Source of the DNA: Pseudomonas sp. MPC6
Lineage (GTDB): Bacteria > Pseudomonadota > Gammaproteobacteria > Pseudomonadales > Pseudomonadaceae
Assembly (NCBI RefSeq): GCF_006094435.1
Contig: NZ_CP034783.1
Coordinates: 275,001-339,000 of the forward strand
Direction of reading: 5' to 3'
DNA: 64,000 bases
Below the pieces are notes generated by a model. That model was not told the DNA's origin. It saw only the letters and a program-made list of their open reading frames with translations, and did no database searches. How positions within the stretch are numbered: the first letter of the stretch is position 1; every line of letters begins with the position of its first letter. Shown one piece after another: positions 1-11,009 of the stretch. The position numbers and the translations under genes were made by a program.

Positions 1-46
1 GGCGAATGTCGTCTTCACAGTATAACCAGATTGCTTGGGGTTATAT

Positions 47-2937
<2,891 letters not shown>

Positions 2938-3092
2938 TATAACACCCAAGCAATTTGTGAACTCGAAAGAGGCCAGATTGCGGTGTGTGAAGACGAAATG
3001 AACCGAAAGTTCGAATCTCACTAAACACCGAAAGCTATCACATACCCGATTTGCTGAAGCGAAGCCGACTGGCTACGACTCAGTACCCGAAT
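2938..3092 (+). other. 23S-5S internal transcribed spacer
   Basis: Short spacer between 23S and the first 5S gene. It contains the 3' arm of the 23S processing stem (to about 2954). I see no tRNA gene and no open reading frame with a ribosome binding site in it. Confidence 0.85.
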
Positions 3093-3212
3093 TTCTTGAC
3101 GACCATAGAGCATTGGAACCACCTGATCCCATCCCGAACTCAGCAGTGAAACGATGCATCGCCGATGGTAGTGTGGGGTTTCCCCATGTGAGAGTAGGTC
3201 ATCGTCAAGATT
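3093..3212 (+). rRNA. rrf: 5S ribosomal RNA, copy 1
   Basis: 120-nt 5S rRNA. Terminal helix strands TTCTTGACGA and TCGTCAAGATT pair, and the interior has the Pseudomonas 5S blocks GAACCACCTGATCCC and GTGTGGGGTTTCCCC. It follows 23S in the expected order and is followed by an intrinsic terminator. Confidence 0.97.
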
Positions 3213-3220
3213 AAATTCCG

Positions 3221-3257
3221 AAACCCCTATCTGCGCATGCAGGTAGGGGTTTTGTTT
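3221..3257 (+). terminator. Intrinsic terminator after 5S copy 1
   Basis: Hairpin AAACCCCTA-CTGC / GCAG-TAGGGGTTT with a T-rich tail (TTTTGTTTT). It lies between the two 5S genes, so it should end most of the rRNA operon transcript before the second copy. Confidence 0.85.
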
Positions 3258-3315
3258 TAGTAGAAGTCACCATTTTTTACTGGCACGTTACTGCGTAACG
3301 GGCTGGGCACAGAAT

Positions 3316-3435
3316 TTCTTGACGACCATAGAGCATTGGAACCACCTGATCCCATCCCGAACTCAGCAGTGAAACGATGCATCGCCGATGGTAGTGTGGG
3401 GTTTCCCCATGTGAGAGTAGGTCATCGTCAAGATT
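3316..3435 (+). rRNA. rrf: 5S ribosomal RNA, copy 2
   Basis: Identical over 120 nt to the copy at 3093-3212, including the few bases before it (AATTTCTTGAC). Extra 5S genes at the end of one rrn operon are known in Pseudomonas. It sits downstream of a terminator, so its expression depends on read-through or on a promoter in the 60-bp spacer, where I see no clear one. Confidence 0.96.
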
Positions 3436-3444
3436 GAATTCCAG

Positions 3445-3480
3445 AACCCCTGTCTGCTAACGCAGACAGGGGTTTTGTCT
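3445..3480 (+). terminator. Intrinsic terminator after 5S copy 2
   Basis: Strong hairpin AACCCCTGTCTGC-TAAC-GCAGACAGGGGTT followed by TTGTCTTT. The arms are 13 bp and perfect. It closes the rRNA operon. Confidence 0.9.
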
Positions 3481-3520
3481 TTCCGGGATCTGTAAAAGCT
3501 TCAACCTGACCGGGTGACGG

Positions 3521-3787
3521 TTGATCCGTCAAAGCCCCAAAGACCTGGACAGTGATAAAGCTGCCCGTTTGTGCTTGGTCAAGGGTATAGGGCTCGTGAC
3601 GGCAGCCAGCTTGATGGCTTATTTGCCTGAGCTGGGCGAGGTTGGGCGGCACGAAATTGCAGCACTGGCAGGCATAGCCCCGTACAACGATGACAGCGGC
3701 AAGCATGAAGGATCACGCCATATTAGCGACGGCAGGTTTGCTGCGCGTCGTGCGATGTACATGGCGTGCGGGGTGGTGATTCATTGA
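3521..3787 (+). pseudogene. IS110-family transposase, C-terminal remnant
   Basis: The 88 residues resemble the C-terminal transposase_20 (IS116/IS110/IS902) domain: VKGIGLVTAASLMAYLPELG, then IAALAGIAPYNDDSGK, then a short basic stretch before RRAMYMA. The helix-hairpin-helix-like GIG motif and the GIAP...DSG block are the hallmarks of this domain. The N-terminal RuvC-like DEDD domain is absent: a stop codon lies two codons upstream in frame, and the gene abuts the rRNA operon terminator. The C-terminus also ends early compared with IS110 transposases. No terminal sequences of an IS are recognised. It is best read as a decayed insertion sequence, not an active element. Confidence 0.75.
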
Positions 3788-3850
3788 ATCTACGGTGTAC
3801 ACAGTATTTGCGTACGACGCAGATCCATTGTGGGATCGGGCTTGCTCCGG

Positions 3851-4318
3851 TTACACAAACAGCTTCAACACATTGTTCATCGCATCATCGGCAAACCCCT
3901 GCACGAAATCCTTGAACCCCGGCAACGCTTCGGCACCCCCCTGCGCCGGTTCGGCAATGATGGTCCAGGTCGCCCGCGACGTGTTTGCCCCCAGCGTTTC
4001 AACACTCATCGCCGCCCACAAGTGGGCCACGCCCAACGTGTTGTAGATCATGGTCCAGGTCATGTTCAGCGCCTGCTCATCCCGGGAATTGAGTTGTTCG
4101 ACCACCAGATTGCCGTCCCTGAAGAATTTCTTGCGCAGGGACGACACGCCTTCGCCGGTCATCTCGATGTGCGACAGCGCCGGAATGAAGCGGTCGAAGC
4201 CGGCAAAATTGCCGACCACGGCCCAGACTTGCGCGGCATCGGCCGGTACTTCCACCGAAGACAGGACTTGGCAGCCTTGAGGGTATTTGATCAGGGTATC
4301 GGGTTGCAGAGTGGTCAT
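3851..4318 (-). CDS. mgoD: MgoD/PvfD-like SRPBCC (polyketide cyclase/dehydrase-like) protein
   Basis: 155-residue SRPBCC-fold protein of the polyketide cyclase/dehydrase family, last gene of a four-gene operon. The START/Bet v1 pattern is visible: SSVEVPADAAQVWAVVGNF near residues 20-40, a central FRDGNLVVEQL strand, and a C-terminal helix (FKDFVQGFADDAMNNVL). The start ATG at 4318 has GGAG about 8 bases upstream; it lies 29 bases after the stop of mgoA. In the mangotoxin-generating operon mgoBCAD and in the Pseudomonas virulence factor cluster pvfABCD a protein of this type holds the same last position; its exact chemical role is not established to my knowledge. The name rests on gene order plus fold, so the family call is firmer than the symbol. 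Confidence 0.85.
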   Translation of the reverse strand: MTTLQPDTLIKYPQGCQVLSSVEVPADAAQVWAVVGNFAGFDRFIPALSHIEMTGEGVSSLRKKFFRDGNLVVEQLNSRDEQALNMTWTMIYNTLGVAHLWAAMSVETLGANTSRATWTIIAEPAQGGAEALPGFKDFVQGFADDAMNNVLKLFV

Positions 4319-4347
4319 GGTGTTGCTCCGTACTTGGTTGGGATGAA

Positions 4348-7300
4348 TCAGATGAAATTGATTTGTTTGAGGTAGTCGCAGCCACGACGCAGCAGCGCCG
4401 GGGATTTTTCCGGGTAGTGCGCGCCCATCTGGCGTACGCCGGCCTGGGCGTTGGCATGGCCAATCATCGAGATGTCGCCGATGTCTTCTTCGAAGCCGTT
4501 GAGGTAGAAACCCAGTACGCCGAACAGCGCGTTGTCGCTGTCGACCCGGCCCAGTTGCCGCTGCCAGTCGGCAACGCTGACCATCGAAAACGCCTGGCCG
4601 GCCTCGCGAAATGACGCGACGTAGGCGTCCCAGCTCAAGGGCTCGGGGTTGTGCAGGTTGAACACCGCTGAGTCGATCTGATAACGGCTGGCGTGAAAGG
4701 CGATGAAGCGGGCGAGAAAATCCACCGGCATCAGGTCGAAATTCAAGGCGAATTCCGGTACCTGGCCGAGCTGGATCGAGCCCTTGAGCATCAGCATCAA
4801 ACGATTCTTGTGCGGTTGGCAGACCCCGGTGAGGCTGTTGAAACTGATGTTGCCGGGGCGATACAGATTGACCCGGACCCCACGCTCGCGAGCGCGTTCG
4901 AGGATGCGTTCCGCGACCCATTTCGACAGGTTGTAGCCGTTCCTGATGTAGATCGGCGGGGTCTGTGCGGCGGGCAACTCAAGCACCCGGCCATCGGCGG
5001 AAAGGGTGCTGGAAGCCGAAAGCGTGGAGACGAAGTTGAAGATCTTTTTGCTGCGCCCTTCGCACAATCGCAGGCACTCGAAAATCGGCTCGACGTTGTC
5101 CCGCGCCAACGACGCGTAATCGAGGACGTGATTGACGTTGGCGGCGTTATGCACCAGTGCACCGAACTCCCGGTCCAGTCGCTCGTAGACAGCCTTGGCG
5201 AGCCCCAGCTCGGGGCGGGTAATGTCCGCCGCATACACCCGCACCCGGCTCAGGTCCAGATGCTCCAGACGGTTCTCTCGCAATGCGTGAGCGAAACGTT
5301 CGGTCGCCGACAGACCGCCACCCTCGCGCACCAGACAGGCGACTTCGCTGGCGCCCCAGGCCAGCAGTGCCTCGACAATGTGCACACCGACAAAACTGTT
5401 GGCGCCGGTGACGATGACCTTGTGCACATCGCCCATGGCACTTACCGGCAAGGGCTGCACATCCAGCTCGCGGAGGGCGTCGGCCATGGCCCGTTCGCTC
5501 AACACTGCTTGCGTGCCGCAGCCACGAACCAGTGTCGCCAGTTTGCTGATGGTCGGCTGTTCGATGAAGCGGTTGATCGAGATGCTGCGCCCGAATTCCT
5601 CACGCAATCGCAGGAGCATGCGCGACAACAGGATCGAGTGGCCGCCCAGGTTGAAGAAGCTTTCGTCGGTGCAAATATCACTGGCCGGCAGCTCCAGCAA
5701 CTCGGCCCAGATCGCCAATAACAAGGCTTCATCGGCACTGGCGGGCAACCGTCGCGGGTGGTTCTCAATTATGTTGACGGGCAGTTCCAGCAGCGCCTTG
5801 CGGTCGACCTTGCCGTTGCTGGCGAACGGCATGCTCGCCAGTTCGGTCCAGGCCGTGGGCTGCATGTAATCGGGCAGGCACTCGATGGCGTGTGCCTTGA
5901 GCGCATCACGAGCGGTGCCGGGCTGATCTTCCCGAGGCTGCGCGAGGAAGGCCAGGATGCGCCGCTGGCTGTCGATGACTACTGCCACCTGACGGTACAG
6001 CCGACTGTCGCGCAGGCAGCGTTCGATCTCTTCCGGCTCGACCCGAAATCCGCGGATCTTCACCTGGTTGTCCCGGCGCCCGCACAGCTCGATACCTGCG
6101 TCGGTCCACTTGGCCATGTCGCCGGTGCGGTAGGCGCGCAAGCGCTCACCATTGGCCAGGCGCAGATTCAGATAGCGTTCGGCGGTCTGCTGCGGGTTAT
6201 TCAAATAACCCATGCACACCCCCGGGCCGACGATGTACAGCTCGCCTGTGGTCTGTTCAGCCACCGGTTGCAACGCCTCATCGAGAATCAGCACCTGGCT
6301 GTTGGCAATCGGCGCACCGAGGGTGCGATTGCTGTCGCCGCTGCGCAGTTGTCGCGCGGTGATCAGCACCGTGGCTTCTGTCGGGCCATAGAGGTTGTAG
6401 AGCTGGCCCTGGCGAGTCAGTTGCTCGATGACCCAGGGCTCGCAGACATCGCCGCCGGTCATGACATGATCCAGGCACTGCAATTGCTCCAGCGGCAGGA
6501 TGCTCAACAGCGCGGGCGGCAAAAAGGCGTGGCTCAGTCGTTGGTGGCGGATCAGTTCCACCAGTTGCAACGGGTCGCGACGTTGATCGTCGCTGGGCAC
6601 GATCAGCTCGGCACCCTGCAGCAGGGTCGGGAAAATATCGATCAGCGACGAGTCGAAACTCAGCGACGAAAACTGCAACACCCGGCTCTGTTCGGTCAGT
6701 TGCACGTAGTCGGCGTACCACGCGGTGAAGTGGGCGAGGTTGGCCTGGCTGAGCAATACACCTTTGGGATGGCCGGTGGTGCCCGAGGTGTAGAGCGCCA
6801 TGCAGGGCATGTCGAGATCGGGTCGCTGGCGCATCAAGGGTTGATCGACATCTGCATCGCCGATGTCGATGCGGCTGATATCCAGACCGGGCATCCCGGC
6901 CGCGAGAGGCTGTTGCCCGTCATGCAGCAGCAACACCGCCCCGGCATTCGACAGGATGTACTGCTGGCGTTGCAGCGGATGGCTGGGCTCCAGTGGCAGA
7001 TACACCGCGCCGCTGCCGAGAATCGCCAGAATCCCTGCATACAGTGCGCTGCATTTCGCCAGGCAGATCCCGACCACCACGGGTGCCGGGTGCTGATCGA
7101 GCAAGGGTTGCAAACGCTGCGCAATGGCGCGGCTCAGGGCATGCAGTTCGCGATAACTCAGCGACGTGCCGGCGACGTTCAGCGCCGGACGTGCGGCGCA
7201 CTGGATGAAGCGCTGCTCGAGGCGCTCGATCATCGGCGTCTGCGCCCGTTGCAGCAGCCAGGGTTCTGCTGTGGCGTTGAGTCGATGGACAAAGGCCAGG

Positions 7301-7764
7301 CTCTCCAGAAACCGCAGATTTTCCACCCGCTCGAACGAGGTACAAGTGTCAGGCGGTGCGAGCAGAAAATACTCGGCATCCCGGGAGAAGCGGCTGATCA
7401 ACAGCGCCACGTGGTCCACCAACTCTGCCACTGCTCGCACACGCAACGCCTGGCCGTTACCCGAAGGCTCATCGGCAATCGGCACGCGAGCCAGCCGCGT
7501 CGAGCCGTACAGGCACAGCAGGTCCAGCGGCGGCAGGCCTGAGGCTCCCGGCGTACCGACGCCCAGTTGCAGGGTCAGTCGCGGTACCTCGCCGAAGGAA
7601 TCAACGGGCAGGCTGGCGTCGTCGATCACCACATCGACGGGTTCCGTGGGCTGCTCGTCGAGGGACGTCAGCCGCCTCGGCGCATGCCCCTGTTGTTCGA
7701 GTTCCAGTGCCAGGTCGATCAAGGCCTGGCTGTCTCCAATGAGCAGAATGTCGAGACGTCTCAT
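4348..7764 (-). CDS. mgoA: MgoA/PvfC-type nonribosomal peptide synthetase, A-T-reductase
   Basis: 1,138-residue single-module NRPS without a condensation domain. An N-terminal region of about 170 residues has no motif I recognise. The adenylation domain follows (about 180-660) with core motifs YTSGTTGHPKG (near 325), LYGPTEA (near 458), GELYIVGPG (near 507), YRTGDMAKW (near 545), IRGFRVEPEEIE (near 570) and NGKVDRKAL (near 650). A thiolation domain carries the phosphopantetheine serine in FFNLGGHS (near 710). A C-terminal thioester reductase domain has the NAD(P) motif VTGANSFVG (near 785) and the YNLSK catalytic motif (near 944). The enzyme should activate an amino acid (leucine in the known mgo/pvf systems) and release it reductively. 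Start chosen at ATG 7764, with GAGGAG 7 bases upstream. The gap to mgoC is 13 bases. Confidence 0.93.
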   Translation of the reverse strand: MRRLDILLIGDSQALIDLALELEQQGHAPRRLTSLDEQPTEPVDVVIDDASLPVDSFGEVPRLTLQLGVGTPGASGLPPLDLLCLYGSTRLARVPIADEPSGNGQALRVRAVAELVDHVALLISRFSRDAEYFLLAPPDTCTSFERVENLRFLESLAFVHRLNATAEPWLLQRAQTPMIERLEQRFIQCAARPALNVAGTSLSYRELHALSRAIAQRLQPLLDQHPAPVVVGICLAKCSALYAGILAILGSGAVYLPLEPSHPLQRQQYILSNAGAVLLLHDGQQPLAAGMPGLDISRIDIGDADVDQPLMRQRPDLDMPCMALYTSGTTGHPKGVLLSQANLAHFTAWYADYVQLTEQSRVLQFSSLSFDSSLIDIFPTLLQGAELIVPSDDQRRDPLQLVELIRHQRLSHAFLPPALLSILPLEQLQCLDHVMTGGDVCEPWVIEQLTRQGQLYNLYGPTEATVLITARQLRSGDSNRTLGAPIANSQVLILDEALQPVAEQTTGELYIVGPGVCMGYLNNPQQTAERYLNLRLANGERLRAYRTGDMAKWTDAGIELCGRRDNQVKIRGFRVEPEEIERCLRDSRLYRQVAVVIDSQRRILAFLAQPREDQPGTARDALKAHAIECLPDYMQPTAWTELASMPFASNGKVDRKALLELPVNIIENHPRRLPASADEALLLAIWAELLELPASDICTDESFFNLGGHSILLSRMLLRLREEFGRSISINRFIEQPTISKLATLVRGCGTQAVLSERAMADALRELDVQPLPVSAMGDVHKVIVTGANSFVGVHIVEALLAWGASEVACLVREGGGLSATERFAHALRENRLEHLDLSRVRVYAADITRPELGLAKAVYERLDREFGALVHNAANVNHVLDYASLARDNVEPIFECLRLCEGRSKKIFNFVSTLSASSTLSADGRVLELPAAQTPPIYIRNGYNLSKWVAERILERARERGVRVNLYRPGNISFNSLTGVCQPHKNRLMLMLKGSIQLGQVPEFALNFDLMPVDFLARFIAFHASRYQIDSAVFNLHNPEPLSWDAYVASFREAGQAFSMVSVADWQRQLGRVDSDNALFGVLGFYLNGFEEDIGDISMIGHANAQAGVRQMGAHYPEKSPALLRRGCDYLKQINFI

Positions 7765-7777
7765 GATGTGCTCCTCG

Positions 7778-8707
7778 TTAAGCCAGGTAGTCGCCCAGGG
7801 CGTCTTGCACGCACGGCGAATCAAGCAGCGAACTGCTGCGAAAAAACCGCACGATGTTGGCGACCAGCGGGTGATGGCGATTGATCGGGAAGGCCAGCCC
7901 CGAGACTTCGCCCTGGAGTGCGCGGCGTGCGCCTTCGCTGATCGGCAACGACTCGATCAGCCGCACATCAAAGGACTGCTGGATGTCGTTGGTCAGGTAC
8001 TGGCCGATGAACACCGGCAGGATGTGCGCAATGCATCGACGGTCGTCTTCGCTTGCGGTGTGCCAGTAGATGCGCACCAGCCGCGTCCAGAAGCCGGAGT
8101 GGCGGCCCTCGTCGAGCAAGTGGTCGGCCATCAAGCCCTTGATCGACTGCTTGACCGTGTCGTCCTTGGCGAACGCCGCGACATCTCCAGTGACGGTGTT
8201 CTCGGCGATGGCCACACAGATCAGTTCCACGGCGCTGCGCAGGTGGTGCGGTGCGAGTGCGACGGCCGCTGGAATGGCCCGACTCAATTCGATTTCATCC
8301 GGCAGCCCGATCGGCGTGATACCGGTCATGGCGATGGTCTGCTGCATGAAGTCCATGGCTACCAGCGCGTGGTAATCCTCGTCCACCACCACCGTCATGG
8401 CGTCGTAGCGGCAGGCGAACGGGAAGGCCAGCGGGAAACGGTTTTTCGCGATGCTGCGGGCGGTCTTGTCGACGATCTCGGTTTCGAAGATCACCACGTC
8501 GTTGATGAACTTGTAGAGCGTCTGCACCAAGGCAAAATCGCGCTGCCCGGGGCACTCGCGCAGGAAGGTTTCGCTCAGCACCAGCGGCTGGCGGCTCAAG
8601 GGATAGATCAGCTTGTCGTCGTTCTCCAGCAGGCGGCGTGGGCGGGTGCGGATGGTGGCGCGGCTCTCCCAGGCGTCGGCGAAGGATTGGTAGTCGGCGG
8701 CGTTCAT
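7778..8707 (-). CDS. mgoC: MgoC/PvfB-like AurF-type diiron N-oxygenase
   Basis: 309-residue protein of the p-aminobenzoate N-oxygenase AurF family, a nonheme diiron enzyme oxidising amines. Two iron-binding DExxH signatures are visible: DEDYHA (near residue 109) and DEGRHSGFW (near 200), with a glutamate-bearing helix ([10 protein letters not shown]) before the second. In characterised mgo/pvf/ham clusters the homologue performs N-oxidation on the way to diazeniumdiolates or pyrazine N-oxides. The start ATG overlaps the stop of mgoB by four bases (ATGA), so the two are translationally coupled. Family and context agree; the substrate is inferred. Confidence 0.92.
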   Translation of the reverse strand: MNAADYQSFADAWESRATIRTRPRRLLENDDKLIYPLSRQPLVLSETFLRECPGQRDFALVQTLYKFINDVVIFETEIVDKTARSIAKNRFPLAFPFACRYDAMTVVVDEDYHALVAMDFMQQTIAMTGITPIGLPDEIELSRAIPAAVALAPHHLRSAVELICVAIAENTVTGDVAAFAKDDTVKQSIKGLMADHLLDEGRHSGFWTRLVRIYWHTASEDDRRCIAHILPVFIGQYLTNDIQQSFDVRLIESLPISEGARRALQGEVSGLAFPINRHHPLVANIVRFFRSSSLLDSPCVQDALGDYLA

Positions 8708-9480
8708 GGGTTCACCTCGGCCACTGCTTCGCGCATGCTCAGGCGCAGGCCATCCCACAAGGCGATGCGGCTTTCCACGGCAGCGATGGCGCTGGCATAA
8801 ACATCTTGTTCACGCTGCGGATCGCCATTGACCCACCGCGCGAGCAGTTTTTCTGCCGCCGGGCCATGGTCCTCGGAGTCGACTTCGATGTGCCGCTGCA
8901 GGTAATAACGAAAGGTCGGTGCTTGCTCGATGCCGATGCCCCAGTCGTCGAGAATGCGCTGGAACATCTGCGGGATGACGCTTTCGCGACCGTGCAGAAA
9001 GGCCGCCGCGACACAATGGCCCGGCGCGTGCAGCGCGGTGTGTAAAGTGTGACGCACAAACTGCGCAGCCGCCGGATCGACCTCGACACTGCGCAACGCC
9101 ACGTCATAGCTGACACCTTCGCGTTGCAGCGCCACGAAGCGTTCCACCGCGGCCGTGCTTGCACCGACTTCGCGCATGGCATCCAGGTACAACTCGAAGT
9201 GGCTGTAATGACCCCGTGCGGGACGGTCATCGGACTCCTCGCCCAACACGATCTCGTTGATCAACCGCGCAGCCTGCGGATCTCGTGGCGGTAGCCAGGG
9301 CAGTTGGACGCAGGTCAGCTCCTGTTGCAGGCGCTTGGTCAGCGACATGAAATCCCACACCGCAAATACATGGGATTCCATGAAGCGTTGAAGCACCGGG
9401 AGCGACTGTATTTGCGCAAATATCGGGTGCGCGCCAAGTTCGGCTTTCTTTAGATTAAGACGGTCTTTAGTGGATGTCAT
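8704..9480 (-). CDS. mgoB: MgoB/PvfA-like DUF3050 haem-oxygenase-like diiron protein
   Basis: 258-residue DUF3050 protein of the haem-oxygenase-like fold, many members of which bind two irons. Candidate metal-binding stretches are an N-terminal helix with [12 protein letters not shown] (near 35), a middle stretch [13 protein letters not shown] (near 95), [12 protein letters not shown] (near 143), and [18 protein letters not shown] (near 200). First gene of the mgo operon. ATG 9480 is preceded by AAGG at a workable distance. Its stop overlaps mgoC by four bases. In mgo/pvf clusters this protein is required for signal production; the precise step is assigned here only by analogy. Confidence 0.88.
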   Translation of the reverse strand: MTSTKDRLNLKKAELGAHPIFAQIQSLPVLQRFMESHVFAVWDFMSLTKRLQQELTCVQLPWLPPRDPQAARLINEIVLGEESDDRPARGHYSHFELYLDAMREVGASTAAVERFVALQREGVSYDVALRSVEVDPAAAQFVRHTLHTALHAPGHCVAAAFLHGRESVIPQMFQRILDDWGIGIEQAPTFRYYLQRHIEVDSEDHGPAAEKLLARWVNGDPQREQDVYASAIAAVESRIALWDGLRLSMREAVAEVNP

Positions 9481-10120
9481 GGGCGAGCCTTTAAGTAGTG
9501 TGATCAATAAGTAACGGACGCCTGAAGTTTTTAATGGCGAGCGAGCGCCTCAAACTAATTGATGTCCGGTGGTTGTCTGTCATGAGTCTGGTTGTGGCCT
9601 GCCTGCCAGTATTCAATGGCGGCAGAGAAAAACTAATACATAAATAAAGTGCTGGGCAAGATGTTTATAAACTATTTTAAAGTTCAACTTTTTCGGGCGT
9701 GACAAGTTTCAATAAAACTTTCGGGAAAGGTTTTATCTGGATGCGGTTACTCCTTCCGGCTTATATAAGTCAGAATCTAAATAAAGAGTGAATGCCTCAC
9801 TCGAAGTAACTTTTTAATGAATAGCGTCGACGTGATCCGAGGGGGTGGAAGTGGGCCGGGAATGCCGCCGATTCTTCCTTTCCCGTGACAAGTCTCCTTC
9901 CGTTGGTTCCTGGTGCGAGGACTGCTCCGTTCGTGCGGCGCCTCATTATTCGCCGGCAGTCCAAGCGTGAGCATAATTGAAGGCAGCCGCCATCACCGAC
10001 GCGTAAATGCAGACGGTGCAACGATCGGGCAGGGGGGCGAAGACGGGACTTTGGAGGGAGGGATAATCGCGGCAAGCTAGACAAGCAGTTTGATTGGCCT
10101 GCTCAAGCCTGCCGCAGGCG
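9481..10120. other. 640-bp intergenic region upstream of the mgo operon
   Basis: No convincing gene. The part nearest mgoB (about 9481-9800) is notably AT-rich against the GC-rich surroundings and should hold the mgo promoter and a leader of up to 300 nt. It includes a perfect 10-bp palindrome CTTATATAAG (9760-9769) and, on the plus strand, a 6-bp-stem hairpin GAGTGA-ATGCC-TCACTC near 9786. The distal 300 bp towards the GntR gene is GC-rich; open frames there lack ribosome binding sites. Confidence 0.6.
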
Positions 10121-10831
10121 TTACTTCAAGGTTTTCCTGTTCTTTGCTTCAGGACTGTCGAGGTAACGGGTGATGACCTCGACCGCGCGATTAAGGTGTT
10201 GTTCGAGCATCTTCACCGAGCGTTCGATGTCGCGGTCTTCCACGGCCCGTAACATCGCCCGGTGATCTTCCTGGGACAGTTTGCCCAGGCCCATGGCTTC
10301 CAGGTTGAAGCGCAGGAAGCGTTCTTCCTCGTTCAGGCCTTCTTCCACCAGCTTCAATAGCCGCCGGTTCGGCGCCTTGCTGTACAGCGTCATGTGGAAC
10401 AGGCGGTTGAGCCGGCCGATTTCGGTGTAGTCGTGTTGTGCTTCCAGCTCATCGATGTAGCGGGCGGCCTGTTGAAAATCCTCGTGGGTCAGCAACGGGA
10501 TCGACAAGCGCAGGGCTTCGGATTCCAACAGGATCCGCAGCGCGTAGGTTTCAACGGAATCGCCCTGAACCAGCGGTGCGACCACCGCACCTTTATGCGC
10601 GGTCACGTTGAGCAGCGATTGGGCTTCGAGCTGGCGCAAGGCTTCGCGAACCGGCATGCGGCTGACGCCGAACAGGTCTGCCAGGTCCTGCTGGCGAAGG
10701 GCGGCGCCGCACGGGATGCGACCGTCGAGTATGGCAGCACGCAGGGTTTCTTCGATCACCGAGCGGGCCAGATGAGCAGGAATCGGCCCGTTGACCTTGA
10801 TGCTGCTGAGAGGGTTGGGCTTCTGTGTCAC
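10121..10831 (-). CDS. GntR-family transcriptional regulator (FCD/FadR-type)
   Basis: 236-residue DNA-binding regulator. Residues about 20-85 form the winged helix (ALRQQDLADLFGVSRMPVRE is a typical GntR recognition helix region, followed by ALRQLEAQSLLNV). The C-terminal FCD effector domain follows, with the expected acidic/histidine positions (RLNRLFHMTLYSKAPNRR, and EDHRAMLRAVEDRD). The GTG at 10829-10831 is preferred because it has AGGG upstream and the frame before it overlaps the presumed promoter; an upstream start cannot be excluded. It lies downstream of wssI in the same direction, 178 bp away, with its own operator-like dyads. The ligand is unknown; no catabolic genes adjoin it. Confidence 0.9.
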   Translation of the reverse strand: MTQKPNPLSSIKVNGPIPAHLARSVIEETLRAAILDGRIPCGAALRQQDLADLFGVSRMPVREALRQLEAQSLLNVTAHKGAVVAPLVQGDSVETYALRILLESEALRLSIPLLTHEDFQQAARYIDELEAQHDYTEIGRLNRLFHMTLYSKAPNRRLLKLVEEGLNEEERFLRFNLEAMGLGKLSQEDHRAMLRAVEDRDIERSVKMLEQHLNRAVEVITRYLDSPEAKNRKTLK

Positions 10832-10860
10832 TACAACGCACCCTGATTGACTGAGATAAT

Positions 10861-10888
10861 ATTGGATCCAATGGACACTAGTTAGTGT
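10861..10888. promoter_or_regulatory. Probable GntR autoregulatory operator, two dyads
   Basis: Two inverted repeats 30 to 57 bp before the GntR start: perfect 12-mer ATTGGATCCAAT (10861-10872) and ACACTA-GT-TAGTGT (10875-10888). The first is the same sequence, as I recall it, as the VanR operator of Caulobacter, and VanR is also an FCD-type GntR protein. Binding by the adjacent gene product is inference. Confidence 0.6.
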
Positions 10889-11009
10889 TGTACAAGATGT
10901 CAAACTTTGTAGAAGACTGTATCAACAGTTTAGCGCGTCACCAGTGACCTCACCGTGCCATTGTCTTTGACTGCCAAGACCAGCACAGGCCAGTCGCCGG
11001 CCGTGCACT

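Noticed and set aside
4693-7542. Long plus-strand frames opposite the NRPS gene (4693-5721 and 5758-7542)
   Set aside because: Composition-driven mirror frames; the minus strand has all NRPS core motifs.
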